This document shows, piece after piece, positions 1 through 7,510 of a stretch of DNA of 25,549 nt. The DNA is from an uncultured Oscillospiraceae bacterium (GTDB lineage: Bacteria > Bacillota > Clostridia > Oscillospirales > Oscillospiraceae): positions 1 to 25,549 of the forward strand of contig CAAEDD010000142.1 of the NCBI GenBank assembly GCA_900754515.1, read 5' to 3'. The stretch's first letter is position 1; each line of letters opens with the position of its first letter. The position numbers and the translations under genes are program-made. Under the pieces are notes generated by a model, which worked only from the letters and a program-made list of their open reading frames with translations, made no database searches and was not told where the DNA came from.

Positions 1-143
1 CGCCATGGAGGATGCCTCCCTTGCTGGCTAACTTCATTCATGCCAGGGGCTGCAAACCAAAGTGCGAAAAATCCTTGACACTACCGGAGGAATACTTTGT
101 CAGTTTTTTCTGAATTTAAAACACGGATTTTTTCATAGAGCAT
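1..143. other. left-edge sequence without a convincing gene
   Basis: I see no convincing gene here. One plus-strand frame stays open from the left edge to a stop at 111-113, and another from the edge to a stop at 76-78. Either could be the tail of a gene cut by the window edge, or chance. A TTGACA hexamer occurs at 75-80, but no matching -10 follows at the right distance. The segment becomes AT-rich just before the rsmE terminator. Confidence 0.3.
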
Positions 144-185
144 AAAATGCCGTCGGCTTTCATTCTCGGCGGCCGGCGGCATTTT
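144..185 (-). terminator. hairpin terminator downstream of rsmE
   Basis: An inverted repeat has left arm 144-157 and right arm 172-185. It begins AAAATGCCG and ends CGGCATTTT, with a single G-U-type mismatch. It lies 24 nt past the rsmE stop. Read on the minus strand, the stem ends in a short T run and is followed by AT-rich sequence, which suits an intrinsic terminator. Confidence 0.65.
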
Positions 186-209
186 CATCTTATTTATCTG
201 TTTTTTCCC

Positions 210-941
210 TCAGCTCAGGTTCCCTGTGGCATACATGGCGGCAGTGAGGGCCACCACCGGCGCCGTCTCACAGCGAAGGATACGCTCACCCATGGAGCAT
301 ATGTGCAGACCCACTATCTTAGCCAGCTCTGCCTCAAAGGGCTGGAAGCCTCCCTCCGGCCCGGTGACTATGGAGATAGTCTTCACATCCCGGTTTTTAT
401 CCAGCACCTCGCTGAGAGCCTCCCTCTCCCCGGTCTCATACATGAAGAGGCCCAGCTCCTTTTTATTGGCAATATCCAACATGGCGGCAAAATCCCCCGC
501 CCAGCTGACCTGGGGGATAATACCGCGTCCGGACTGTTTGGCAGCCTCCTCGGCTATGCGCTGCCAACGTTCCAGCTTTTTCTCCGGGGTCTCCGGTTTT
601 GCCACGCAGCGGCTGGAGTTAAAGAATACTATCTCGAAAGCCCCGGCCTCCACACATTTCTGAATGATATAATCTGTCTTATCTCCCTTGGGCAGGCCGC
701 AGAGCACCGTCACCTTAACCGTTGGTTCAGCAGGGCAAGGCACGACCTCAATGACTTCCGCCTCCGCCTGCTCTTTGTCCGCCTTCACCAAGCGGCATTT
801 ATAGTCGGTGCCCTTACCGTCGCATATTATCATATCCTCACCCGGACGCAGCCGGAGCACACGCACGTGCTCAGCGTCCCGTCCCTTTATAACGGCCATT
901 CCGCCCATGATGTTGGTGCCGGCCATAAAGAATCTAGGCAT
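210..941 (-). CDS. rsmE: 16S rRNA (uracil(1498)-N3)-methyltransferase RsmE
   Basis: RsmE is a SPOUT-class enzyme that uses SAM to methylate N3 of U1498 in 16S rRNA, in the decoding region of the 30S subunit. The protein has 243 aa, normal for the family. An N-terminal PUA-like domain begins MPRFF and includes a typical HVRVLRLRPGE segment (res. 25-35). The trefoil-knot SAM-binding signatures follow: EEAAKQSGR (131-139), TGPEGGF (193-199) and the C-terminal LRCETAP (222-228). The ATG at 939-941 lies behind a purine-rich GGGGTGG stretch. In many Firmicutes rsmE follows prmA or dnaJ; here it is a single gene with its own promoter and terminator. Identification is close to certain from the motifs. 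Confidence 0.95.
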   Translation of the reverse strand: MPRFFMAGTNIMGGMAVIKGRDAEHVRVLRLRPGEDMIICDGKGTDYKCRLVKADKEQAEAEVIEVVPCPAEPTVKVTVLCGLPKGDKTDYIIQKCVEAGAFEIVFFNSSRCVAKPETPEKKLERWQRIAEEAAKQSGRGIIPQVSWAGDFAAMLDIANKKELGLFMYETGEREALSEVLDKNRDVKTISIVTGPEGGFQPFEAELAKIVGLHICSMGERILRCETAPVVALTAAMYATGNLS

Positions 942-972
942 GATACCACCCCAGTTTAATTATTCTTATTTG

Positions 973-1001
973 ATTATTGCATAATCCCCACACTTTTTCA
1001 A
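973..1001 (-). promoter_or_regulatory. sigma-A-type promoter for rsmE
   Basis: On the minus strand TTGAAA (996-1001) and AATAAT (973-978) are separated by exactly 17 bp. The predicted start site is about 25 nt upstream of the rsmE ATG. Confidence 0.6.
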
Positions 1002-1008
1002 GAGTCAT

Positions 1009-1016
1009 CATACAAT
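1009..1016 (+). promoter_or_regulatory. possible sigma-E-like -10 element
   Basis: The octamer CATACAAT equals the -10 consensus of the Bacillus mother-cell sporulation factor sigma-E and lies 36 nt upstream of the small ORF at 1053. I could not find a matching -35 at the usual spacing, so this is a weak call. Confidence 0.25.
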
Positions 1017-1052
1017 GGAGTGTAAAACTTTAGCTTAAAGGAGTGAACAGGA

Positions 1053-1205
1053 TTGACCGACAGAGAGATACAGCAGGGGCTGAAGAATTTCGGCGCCGTA
1101 TGGCAGCGAGTACAGGAAAGTAAAAAACTCCCTGGCAACGCCAGGCTGATGCCCGGGAAGGGGGCAAAAAGCAGAGCCGTCCGCTTTGACCCTCACCGGC
1201 GTTGA
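1053..1205 (+). CDS. small basic protein, 50 aa, unknown function
   Basis: This ORF is too short for most gene callers and starts at TTG (1053-1055). A strong Shine-Dalgarno AAAGGAG at 1037-1043 sits 9 nt upstream, which decides the start. The product begins MTDREIQQGLKNFG, has the segment AVWQRVQESKK (res. 15-25), and ends in a basic tail (KGAKSRAVRFDPHRR). It has no signal peptide or membrane segment. It resembles a putative nucleic-acid or ribosome-associated small protein only in composition, and I do not recognise the family securely. It is convergent with proS and shares the hairpin at 1234-1259. The main alternative is that the frame is chance, but the SD spacing, codon use and frame length argue for a real gene. 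Confidence 0.55.
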   Translation: MTDREIQQGLKNFGAVWQRVQESKKLPGNARLMPGKGAKSRAVRFDPHRR

Positions 1206-1233
1206 AACAGCCGGTATCCATGTATATAAAACT

Positions 1234-1259
1234 ACCGGGGCAGGTAAACCCGCCCCGGT
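1234..1259. terminator. hairpin terminator between the 50-aa ORF and proS
   Basis: A perfect 8-bp stem (ACCGGGGC, 1234-1241; GCCCCGGT, 1252-1259) encloses a 10-nt loop. On the minus strand it lies 21 nt past the proS stop and is followed by AGTTTTATATA, giving a modest U tract. On the plus strand the following sequence is less U-rich, so it probably serves proS mainly. Confidence 0.65.
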
Positions 1260-1280
1260 TATCATATCACTATCCTTAAA

Positions 1281-2717
1281 TCAGTAGGCCACGCCCCAAT
1301 AGATCATGGTCTTGGCGGGCTTTCCGCAGCAGGCGCACACGTCGTCCAGATGCTCCTGCTCAAAGGGAATGCAGCGGGAGGACATGCCCGCCTTCTCCTT
1401 CATATCCAGTTCACACTGGAGGTCACCGCACCACATGGTCTTGATGAAGCCGCCGTTCTTCTCCTGCAGTTCCTTGGCCTCCTCTATGGAATGGGCCACG
1501 TAGGTGTGTTCGTCCAGATTCCGCTTTGCTTTGTCGTATAGTCCCTTCTGTACCGCGTCCAGAATCTCCGGCAGACGCTGGGTAACTTCCTCCAGCTTGA
1601 CGGGAATCTTCTCGCCGTTATCCCGGCGTACAGCCATGCACACACCGTTTTCGATATCCTTGGGCCCCAGCTCCACACGAACCGGCACACCCTTCATCTC
1701 GTACTGGGCGCACTTCCAGCCCAGGCTGTTATCGCTCAGGTCGATCTTTGTGCGGATGCCCGCGGTCTTGATGGTCTCATAGAGGGACTTGGCCTTCTCG
1801 GTGACACCCTCCTTATGCTGGGCCACCGGCACAACCACCACCTGGATGGGAGCTATGCGGGGAGGCAGCACAAGTCCGTTGTTATCCCCATGGGTCATGA
1901 TAATGCCGCCGATGATACGAGTGGACATGCCCCAGGAGGTCTGCATGGGATACTTCTGCTTATTGTCCTTGTCGGTGAAGGTGATGTCAAACTGCTTTGC
2001 AAAGCCGTCGCCAAAGAAATGGCTGGTGCCGGACTGGAGGGCCTTCTTATCGTGCATCATGCACTCAATGGTGTAGGTATTCTCAGCCCCGGCAAATTTC
2101 TCCTTATCGGTCTTGTTGCCCTTGATAACCGGCATGGCCAGATAATTTTCGCACACGTCGGCATATACCTCCAGCTGGTGGAGGGTCTCCTCCCGGGCCT
2201 CTTCCTCGGTGGCGTGGAGGGTGTGGCCCTCCTGCCAGAGGAACTCCCTGCCTCTCAGGAAGGGGCGGGTGGTCTTCTCCCAGCGCAGCACGCTGCACCA
2301 CTGGTTATACAGCATGGGCAGGTCACGCCAGGAATGTACGATATGGCTCCAATGGTCGCAGAAAAGGGTCTCGCTGGTGGGGCGGACGCACAGCCGCTCC
2401 GGCAGCTCCTCGCTGCCGCCCATGGTGACCCAGGCACATTCGGGGGCGAAGCCCTCCACATGGTCTTTCTCCTTCTGGAGCAGGCTTTCAGGAATGAGCA
2501 TCGGCATAGCCACGTTTTCATGGCCGTCACGCTTGAACATTCCATCCAATATCTGCTGGATGTTCTCCCATATGGCGTAGCCGTAGGGGCGCATAATGAA
2601 GCAGCCCTTTATTCCGGAATAGTCCACCAGCTCCGCCTTCAGGCATACGTCGGTGAACCACTGGGCAAAGTCCACCTCCATGTCGGTTATCTGTTCAACT
2701 TTCTTTTCTTTTGCCAT
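1281..2717 (-). CDS. proS: prolyl-tRNA synthetase, type 3 (archaeal/eukaryotic type)
   Basis: This class II synthetase charges tRNA-Pro with proline in the cytoplasm. At 478 aa it is the short form without the inserted editing domain of the roughly 570-aa bacterial type. Visible signatures are RPTSET (112-117), the motif-2 region RPFLRGREFLWQEGH (151-165) and motif 3 around SWGMSTR (261-267) with GDNNGLVLPPRIAP (277-290). The C-terminal extension carries four cysteines (C430, C435, C461, C464) in zinc-binding spacing and ends YWGVAY, both typical of type-3 enzymes. The ATG at 2715-2717 follows an AGAGAGG ribosome site. The leader is short and has no T-box. Type-3 ProRS occurs in many Clostridia, so this is an informative lineage marker. 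Confidence 0.96.
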   Translation of the reverse strand: MAKEKKVEQITDMEVDFAQWFTDVCLKAELVDYSGIKGCFIMRPYGYAIWENIQQILDGMFKRDGHENVAMPMLIPESLLQKEKDHVEGFAPECAWVTMGGSEELPERLCVRPTSETLFCDHWSHIVHSWRDLPMLYNQWCSVLRWEKTTRPFLRGREFLWQEGHTLHATEEEAREETLHQLEVYADVCENYLAMPVIKGNKTDKEKFAGAENTYTIECMMHDKKALQSGTSHFFGDGFAKQFDITFTDKDNKQKYPMQTSWGMSTRIIGGIIMTHGDNNGLVLPPRIAPIQVVVVPVAQHKEGVTEKAKSLYETIKTAGIRTKIDLSDNSLGWKCAQYEMKGVPVRVELGPKDIENGVCMAVRRDNGEKIPVKLEEVTQRLPEILDAVQKGLYDKAKRNLDEHTYVAHSIEEAKELQEKNGGFIKTMWCGDLQCELDMKEKAGMSSRCIPFEQEHLDDVCACCGKPAKTMIYWGVAY

Positions 2718-2780
2718 GTTTTACCTCTCTTTTCGCCAGGGCCCTTGCCCCGTCGTATTTGCGGCAGACCGCGTCTAAAT

Positions 2781-2809
2781 ATTTTAGCTGCACGCCCCGC
2801 GCTTGTCAA
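2781..2809 (-). promoter_or_regulatory. strong sigma-A-type promoter for proS
   Basis: On the minus strand a consensus TTGACA (2804-2809) and TAAAAT (2781-2786) have a 17-bp spacer. The start site falls about 55-60 nt before the proS ATG, too short a leader for a T-box. Confidence 0.8.
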
Positions 2810-2964
2810 TAGCGTCAGAAAAATCTGCCACCATCATTCACCATTTTTCCAGTGTTTTCCATCTTGGTAAAGAATGGAAGCGTCTCGTCTCCCCACAATG
2901 GTTGAATTTAAGCTGAATCCCGGCCTGTTTTTCTGCCATTCGACAAAAGTTTCCTGTTTTTTTC

Positions 2965-2993
2965 TTGACCTAAGGCCCCACAGCCGCTATAAT
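2965..2993 (+). promoter_or_regulatory. strong sigma-A-type promoter for the DUF1700-like gene
   Basis: TTGACC (2965-2970) and a perfect TATAAT (2988-2993) are separated by 17 bp. Transcription should begin near 3000, leaving a very short leader that contains the GGAGG ribosome site at 3016-3020. Confidence 0.85.
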
Positions 2994-3028
2994 ATCTGTG
3001 ATTGTGAACACCTTTGGAGGTGAAAGTT

Positions 3029-4144
3029 ATTAACAAGCAGAAGTTTCTTGCAGAGCTGGGCAGACTGCTGACCTTCATGTATGAGGAGGACAGGCAGACA
3101 GCTATTGCCATGTACAGCAAGATGTTTGACGATGCGGTGGAGGAACAGGCGCTGCTGCAGTTTCTCGTCTCCCCTACCCGCCAGGCTGTTGTCCTGGCCC
3201 GATCATATGACGCCAAGGAGCGAAAGCTTCAAGTACATACCCAGACCAGGGAGGAGGAGCCGGACTACGGCGACTATGACGGCCAGTTTCCACCCTTCAT
3301 TCTGGCCATAGACGACTTGCAGCAGGCAGCAGCCGCTCAGGGCATCTTTGCTCCCGTAGAATACGAATCTCCCGTGGATGAGGATCAGCTCTCCCTTTTT
3401 GATGAGCCTTCCGCCCCGGAGGCGGAGGAGGCTCCGGTTCAGCCTGCCTTTGAGACCCCGGCTCCTGCCCCTGCGGTATATGCGGAGACTGAGCCGGAGG
3501 AGGACTCCGGTCAGGTCAAAGACTCCGTGTCTGAATTTGCCGATGCCGTGGACGCCTTCCTGGCCGACTTCTCCATCGCCGACGGAGAGCTGGTGCACAG
3601 CCACAGTGAGAAAGATGAGGTCCAGGAGCAGGAGGCCCCTGAATTTGACGATCAGCCCTTCCACCTGGAAGAGCTGTCCCCTCAGCATAAGGCTCCTGAG
3701 CCGGAAGCGAAGGAGGTTATGGAGGCTGCACCCTCTGAAAACCTGCCTGTTCCCTCCGACGAAGCTTACCCTCAGGACGAAGAGCCGGCCCCGGTGGCCA
3801 CTGTACGTAAAGCTAAGGTCTTTTTGCTCATCCTGTATATTATCGTTGCCTTACCCATCACTCTGCTTGGCGTGGCACTGCTGCTCATTCCCACTCTTTT
3901 CAGCCTGAGCTTTGCGATATCCTTCGTGTCCGCAGGCGTCCTGGTCCTCACGGGGGCTTTTGCGGGTTTCTCAATCTTTGCTGATCTCATGGTCATTCTG
4001 GGTCTCGCCATAATCTTGCTGGCTATAGGCTTGCTGTTTACATGGCTGTTTATCTGGTTTATAGGCGGAGCTATTGCCGGGCTTATTCGCGGTATATTCA
4101 GGCTTGGCGGCAGATGGTGCTATAAGGAGGTGGCTGTTCAGTGA
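3029..4144 (+). CDS. DUF1700-like membrane protein with acidic linker, probable ATT start
   Basis: The cellular role is unknown. From the chosen start the N-terminus reads (M)NKQKFLAELGRLL, like the DUF1700 family of small Firmicute membrane proteins, often paired with PadR-type regulators. It continues into a soluble domain (to about res. 110), an acidic Pro/Ala/Glu-rich linker (about 115-255), and three or four hydrophobic segments (about 263-355) with a basic end. Start choice: the frame is closed upstream by a stop at 3005-3007. TTG (3014) and GTG (3020) lie on or before the only Shine-Dalgarno, GGAGG (3016-3020). ATT at 3029 has ideal 8-nt spacing and gives the family-like N-terminus. 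If GTG is used the protein has 374 aa instead of 371. The stop overlaps the next gene (GTGA), implying translational coupling. No PadR gene is adjacent. Confidence 0.8.
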   Translation: MNKQKFLAELGRLLTFMYEEDRQTAIAMYSKMFDDAVEEQALLQFLVSPTRQAVVLARSYDAKERKLQVHTQTREEEPDYGDYDGQFPPFILAIDDLQQAAAAQGIFAPVEYESPVDEDQLSLFDEPSAPEAEEAPVQPAFETPAPAPAVYAETEPEEDSGQVKDSVSEFADAVDAFLADFSIADGELVHSHSEKDEVQEQEAPEFDDQPFHLEELSPQHKAPEPEAKEVMEAAPSENLPVPSDEAYPQDEEPAPVATVRKAKVFLLILYIIVALPITLLGVALLLIPTLFSLSFAISFVSAGVLVLTGAFAGFSIFADLMVILGLAIILLAIGLLFTWLFIWFIGGAIAGLIRGIFRLGGRWCYKEVAVQ

Positions 4145-4338
4145 AGAGCGGTTGGAAAATAATTCTCCTGGTGGTACTCATCGCAATTTTGCTGGGTGCC
4201 GTATGCATGGGTGTCGGCATGATGACAGGGGCGGACTTTACCCGCATCTGGGCCACTCTGGATGACAAGTACCATGTGGAAATGTATTACCAGTATTTTG
4301 TTGAAGTCTGGTCTCTGCTCCAGACGGAGCTGGCATAA
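4141..4338 (+). CDS. small single-pass membrane protein, 65 aa
   Basis: The start GTG (4141-4143) overlaps the stop of the upstream DUF1700-like gene in a GTGA arrangement, so translation is probably coupled. The upstream gene's end supplies a ribosome site (AAGGAGG near 4125). The product begins MKSGWK, has one hydrophobic helix (about res. 5-28, rich in L, V, I, G), and a 35-residue tail containing DDKYHVEMYYQYF. I do not recognise the family. Coupling to the neighbour suggests they act together at the membrane. A terminator follows directly. Confidence 0.75.
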   Translation: MKSGWKIILLVVLIAILLGAVCMGVGMMTGADFTRIWATLDDKYHVEMYYQYFVEVWSLLQTELA

Positions 4339-4346
4339 AACTGTTT

Positions 4347-4393
4347 CAGGCGCACATCACGGCAAGCCGTGATATGCGCCTGATTTTTCTTTT
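4347..4393 (+). terminator. intrinsic terminator after the DUF1700-like operon
   Basis: A long hairpin (4347-4382) has outer stem CAGGCGCA/TGCGCCTG, inner stem ATCACGG/CCGTGAT and loop CAAG. It is followed by a nearly pure U tract at 4384-4393. This is a classic rho-independent terminator. Confidence 0.92.
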
Positions 4394-4430
4394 TGTTCAT
4401 TCTTCTACCATCTAATTTCCCGCAAACCTG

Positions 4431-4459
4431 TTGCTAAAGAGCGGCGTTTGACGTATAAT
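4431..4459 (+). promoter_or_regulatory. sigma-A-type promoter for the glycosylation operon
   Basis: TTGCTA (4431-4436) and a perfect TATAAT (4454-4459) have a 17-bp spacer, about 27 nt before the expected start site of a short leader. It lies just upstream of the ATG at 4492. Confidence 0.75.
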
Positions 4460-4491
4460 GTGTTGTCAATGCTTCTTGGGAGAAACTTGCC

Positions 4492-6072
4492 ATGAGAGAG
4501 TTTTTGAAAAAGTATTTCGCTCCGGTCATGATGTTTCTTATCGTGGCCGCCGTGTGCCTTATGTTCAGCTGCCGCAAAAGCGGCATGTTCATTGATGAGA
4601 TATATACCTATGGTCTCTCCAACAGCAGCTACGCCCCATATATAACTGATGTGAAGGGCGGCAGTGCCATTGGTCAGATCATTACCCGGGAAGAACTTTT
4701 CGACTACGTGGCCGTCACAGACGGTGAGGGCTTTGACTTTGGCTCGGTCTACTACAACCAGACCCAGGATGTGCACCCGCCCCTGTATTACTGGCTGTTC
4801 AACATCGTATCCTCCCTGTTTCCCAACAGCTTCACCAAGTGGACCGGCCTTGGGCTGGATTTTGTCATATACATGCTGACCCTGCTGTGCCTGTACAAGC
4901 TTCTGATGAAGCTCTTTTACAGCCGGGACATTGCCTCGGCGGGCGTGATACTCTACGGCCTATGCCTGCTGGGTATGTCCACCATGCTTATGATACGCAT
5001 GTATGTGCTGCTTACCTTGCTGTCGGTACTGCTGGCTTATCTGGTGCTGTGCCTGATACGTAACTTTAAGCCCTGGCTTTGCCCCCTTGTCTCCCTGACC
5101 ATTCTGGCCGGGCTTTTGACCCAGTACTACTTTGTGTTCTATGCGTTTTTCCTTTGCGCAGCTTATGTGCTCTATGCCCTTATAAAGCGTCAGTATCGTG
5201 CCCTTTTATGGTTTATTCCATGGGCATTGGCCGGAGCTCTGTGCCTGCTGCTGGTCTTCCCCCAGTGTCTTGACCAGCTCTTTGCGGACAAGCTTGTTTC
5301 CGGCGGCAACGCCATGGAGAACCTTGGCGACATCTCCCAGTACCCCCAGCGGCTTTTGTACTACTTTGCCGAAGCCCGCCACGGATTGAAAGCAGCCATA
5401 TATGTGACCATCATCGCCGTCATAGCCCTTGCTCTGCTGTTTAAGAACTTCAGTACGGCGGCAAAGGCCGGGAAGCTCTGTCTGGAGAGTCTTGTGATTA
5501 TCCTGCCTGCCTTTGTGGTTTTCCCGGTTGTGGCCATAATTTCCCCTGTGATGGATCAGAGATACATCTACAATATTGTTCCCTTTTTTATAGCGGCGGT
5601 ATGCCTGCTGCTGCACTGGCTTGACGTAAGCCTGCCCGATCTCACACATCCATTTCTGTGGAAAAAGGCTGCGCTGCTGCTTGTCTGTGCTCTGGCTCTC
5701 TGGGAAGCCCGCTGCGCCCCTCCTCAGTATTTATACCCCGAGTATGCAGGCTATGATGCCCTGGTGGAACAACATGCAGACGAACCCTGCGTCTACTTTA
5801 CCGACGACTATTTTGCTCCAATCACTCAGGATCTCTTGCAGCTTTTGCACTTCGAAAACTTCTATGTCACCAACGACAGCGGCTATGCCGATATGCTGGG
5901 CTATCTTGGTGACAGCGGTAGTTTTGTGGCCTATATAGACATCAGCGAATACTGGTCCAGCGGGTATAAGCCTGAGGAAATTCTGGCGGATATTGCCGCC
6001 CAGACCGATTATGACAGAGCGGAACTGCTGTACCAGAACGGTCTTTCCGCCACCTATGTTATCTCAAAGTGA
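4492..6072 (+). CDS. GT-C fold membrane glycosyltransferase (GT39/ArnT-like)
   Basis: Likely an integral membrane enzyme that moves a sugar from a polyprenyl-phosphate carrier to an acceptor on the outer face of the membrane. The 526-aa protein has an N-terminal helix (about res. 9-27) and a first outer loop carrying the acidic pair D35-E36 in FIDEIYTYGLS, the catalytic position in GT-C enzymes. The motif DVHPPLYY (93-100), characteristic of the PMT/ArnT family, follows. About ten further hydrophobic helices extend to about residue 405, then a soluble outer domain to the C-terminus. A GGGAG ribosome site precedes the ATG. It heads an operon with a GtrB-like and a GtrA-like gene, the usual three-part O-antigen/teichoic-acid glycosylation arrangement (GtrA, GtrB, serotype enzyme). 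Donor sugar and acceptor cannot be read from sequence. Confidence 0.85.
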   Translation: MREFLKKYFAPVMMFLIVAAVCLMFSCRKSGMFIDEIYTYGLSNSSYAPYITDVKGGSAIGQIITREELFDYVAVTDGEGFDFGSVYYNQTQDVHPPLYYWLFNIVSSLFPNSFTKWTGLGLDFVIYMLTLLCLYKLLMKLFYSRDIASAGVILYGLCLLGMSTMLMIRMYVLLTLLSVLLAYLVLCLIRNFKPWLCPLVSLTILAGLLTQYYFVFYAFFLCAAYVLYALIKRQYRALLWFIPWALAGALCLLLVFPQCLDQLFADKLVSGGNAMENLGDISQYPQRLLYYFAEARHGLKAAIYVTIIAVIALALLFKNFSTAAKAGKLCLESLVIILPAFVVFPVVAIISPVMDQRYIYNIVPFFIAAVCLLLHWLDVSLPDLTHPFLWKKAALLLVCALALWEARCAPPQYLYPEYAGYDALVEQHADEPCVYFTDDYFAPITQDLLQLLHFENFYVTNDSGYADMLGYLGDSGSFVAYIDISEYWSSGYKPEEILADIAAQTDYDRAELLYQNGLSATYVISK

Positions 6073-6081
6073 GGAACCGAT

Positions 6082-7011
6082 ATGCTTTCAGTTATTCTCC
6101 CGTCATATAATGAAGAAAAAATGATACCCACAGCGGCAGAGCGTCTGTCCGCCATTCTCGAAGGGGCAGGTATAGATTATGAGCTTCTCTTCGTGGACGA
6201 CGGCTCCAGGGACGCCACCTGGCAGATGATAGAGAAGGCCGCCGGGGAAAACAGCCACGTGTTCGGCATACACTTCAGCCGGAACTTTGGTAAAGAATCA
6301 GCCATGTTTGCCGGGCTTGAAAAAGCCAGGGGCGACTGCTGTGCCGTTATCGACTGCGACCTCCAGCATCCCCCGGAAAAGCTGGTGGAGATGTATCGCC
6401 TCTGGGAGCAGGGCTATGAGGTGATTGAGGGTATCAAAGAGGACAGAGGTGAGGAGAGCTCTTTTCATCGCTTTGCGGCCAACAGTTTCTACGGTCTTAT
6501 CAGCAAGGCCACAGGCATGGACATGTCCTCCTCCTCGGACTTCAAGCTTCTGGATCGGAAGGTTGTAGACGCCCTTAACGCTATGCCTGAGCGCAACGTG
6601 TTTTTCCGGGCCTTGTCCTACTGGGTGGGCTACCGGCGCACCAGCGTAAGCTACAAGGTGCAGGAGCGCACCGCTGGGGAGAGCAAGTGGTCTACCCGCT
6701 CCCTTATCAAATACGCCCTGACAAATATTTCCTCCTTCTCTTCCGCTCCATTGCACATCGTCACAGTGTTGGGCTTTATAATGCTGGCAGTAGCCGTAGT
6801 GCTCGGTGTTATCGCCCTGGTACAGAAGATATCCGGAGTTGCCCTTGGCGGCTTTACCACGGTGATACTGCTGCTGCTCTTTGCAAGCAGCCTCATAATG
6901 ATAAGCCTGGGCATCATCGGCTATTACATTGCCCGCATATATGATGAAATCAAGGGACGGCCCCGCTACATCATATCCAGAACCTGCGGAGAAAGAGAGA
7001 ACAAAGCATGA
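6082..7011 (+). CDS. GtrB/DPM1-like polyprenyl-phosphate glycosyltransferase (GT2)
   Basis: This enzyme should transfer a hexose from a nucleotide sugar to undecaprenyl phosphate on the cytoplasmic face, making the donor used by the upstream GT-C enzyme. The 309-aa protein has a GT-A domain with VDDGSRD (38-44), RNFGKE (67-72) and the metal-binding DCDLQHPP (91-98). Two C-terminal transmembrane helices follow (about 229-255 and 262-290), then a cytoplasmic tail, the standard GtrB/CsbB/YkoT layout. Its ribosome site GAGG overlaps the previous gene's stop, and its own stop overlaps the next gene's start (ATGA, 7008-7011). The three genes are therefore very likely co-translated. The sugar is unknown; glucose is common in this family. 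Confidence 0.92.
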   Translation: MLSVILPSYNEEKMIPTAAERLSAILEGAGIDYELLFVDDGSRDATWQMIEKAAGENSHVFGIHFSRNFGKESAMFAGLEKARGDCCAVIDCDLQHPPEKLVEMYRLWEQGYEVIEGIKEDRGEESSFHRFAANSFYGLISKATGMDMSSSSDFKLLDRKVVDALNAMPERNVFFRALSYWVGYRRTSVSYKVQERTAGESKWSTRSLIKYALTNISSFSSAPLHIVTVLGFIMLAVAVVLGVIALVQKISGVALGGFTTVILLLLFASSLIMISLGIIGYYIARIYDEIKGRPRYIISRTCGERENKA

Positions 7012-7436
7012 CGGAAAAAATTAAGGAACTGTGCATCAAATACCGGGAGATCATCGTATATCTTATCGTGGGCGTGCTCACCACTATTTTCTCCTGGCTG
7101 GCCTGCTATGTGGCCAAGTTTTTTCTGGACCCCACGGACACCATGCAGAACAACATTATCAACACCATAGGTTGGGTGGCCGGTGTGTGCTTTGCCTACC
7201 CTTTGAACCGTAAATGGGTCTTCCGCAGTATTAATCCCCACATCTTCCGGGAGTTCTTTGAGTTTGCAGCTTCCCGCCTGTCCACCTGGGCGCTGGAGCT
7301 GGTGATAATGATGGTGACGGTAAATGTGCTTCATATGAGCTACTGGATTGCCAAGATCTTTATTGCCGCCGTGCTGGTGACTATCCTCAACTATGTGTTC
7401 AGCAAGCTGCTGATTTTCAAAAAGAAAAAGGATTGA
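7008..7436 (+). CDS. GtrA-family lipid-linked sugar flippase
   Basis: GtrA proteins are small four-helix membrane proteins thought to flip polyprenyl-phosphate-linked monosaccharides to the outer face of the membrane. The 142-aa protein has the expected size and four hydrophobic segments (about res. 14-36, 46-66, 86-105, 112-135). The conserved FAYPLNRKWVF segment (about 62-72) follows helix 2, and the C-terminus is lysine-rich (KKKK). The start overlaps the GT2 stop by 4 nt. With its two upstream partners it completes a synthesize-flip-transfer pathway. A hairpin terminator follows. Confidence 0.9.
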   Translation: MTEKIKELCIKYREIIVYLIVGVLTTIFSWLACYVAKFFLDPTDTMQNNIINTIGWVAGVCFAYPLNRKWVFRSINPHIFREFFEFAASRLSTWALELVIMMVTVNVLHMSYWIAKIFIAAVLVTILNYVFSKLLIFKKKKD

Positions 7437-7453
7437 ACGACATCACCCATATA

Positions 7454-7490
7454 AAAACCGTGAGTATTCGCAATGAATACTCACGGTTTT
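7454..7490. terminator. bidirectional terminator between the GT operon and the 92-aa gene
   Basis: A perfect inverted repeat (ATAAAACCGTGAGTATTC arm against its complement, loop GCAAT) is flanked by A-rich sequence on the left and T-rich on the right. It is placed between convergent genes and can terminate both strands. Confidence 0.9.
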
Positions 7491-7510
7491 ATTTGTATCT
7501 TATTCCCGTC

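Noticed and set aside
75..103. TTGACA at 75-80 as a promoter
   Set aside because: No acceptable -10 lies 16-18 bp downstream and no plus-strand gene follows.
147..959. 270-aa plus-strand frame opposite rsmE
   Set aside because: It fully overlaps RsmE with all its motifs and lacks a credible ribosome site or domain.
2718..2780. T-box leader before proS
   Set aside because: The leader is only about 55-60 nt and has no T-box sequence or antiterminator/terminator pair.
1815..2870. 351-aa plus-strand frame opposite proS
   Set aside because: It is antisense to a clear type-3 prolyl-tRNA synthetase, has no ribosome site and is rich in His/Gly/Leu as expected of a shadow frame.
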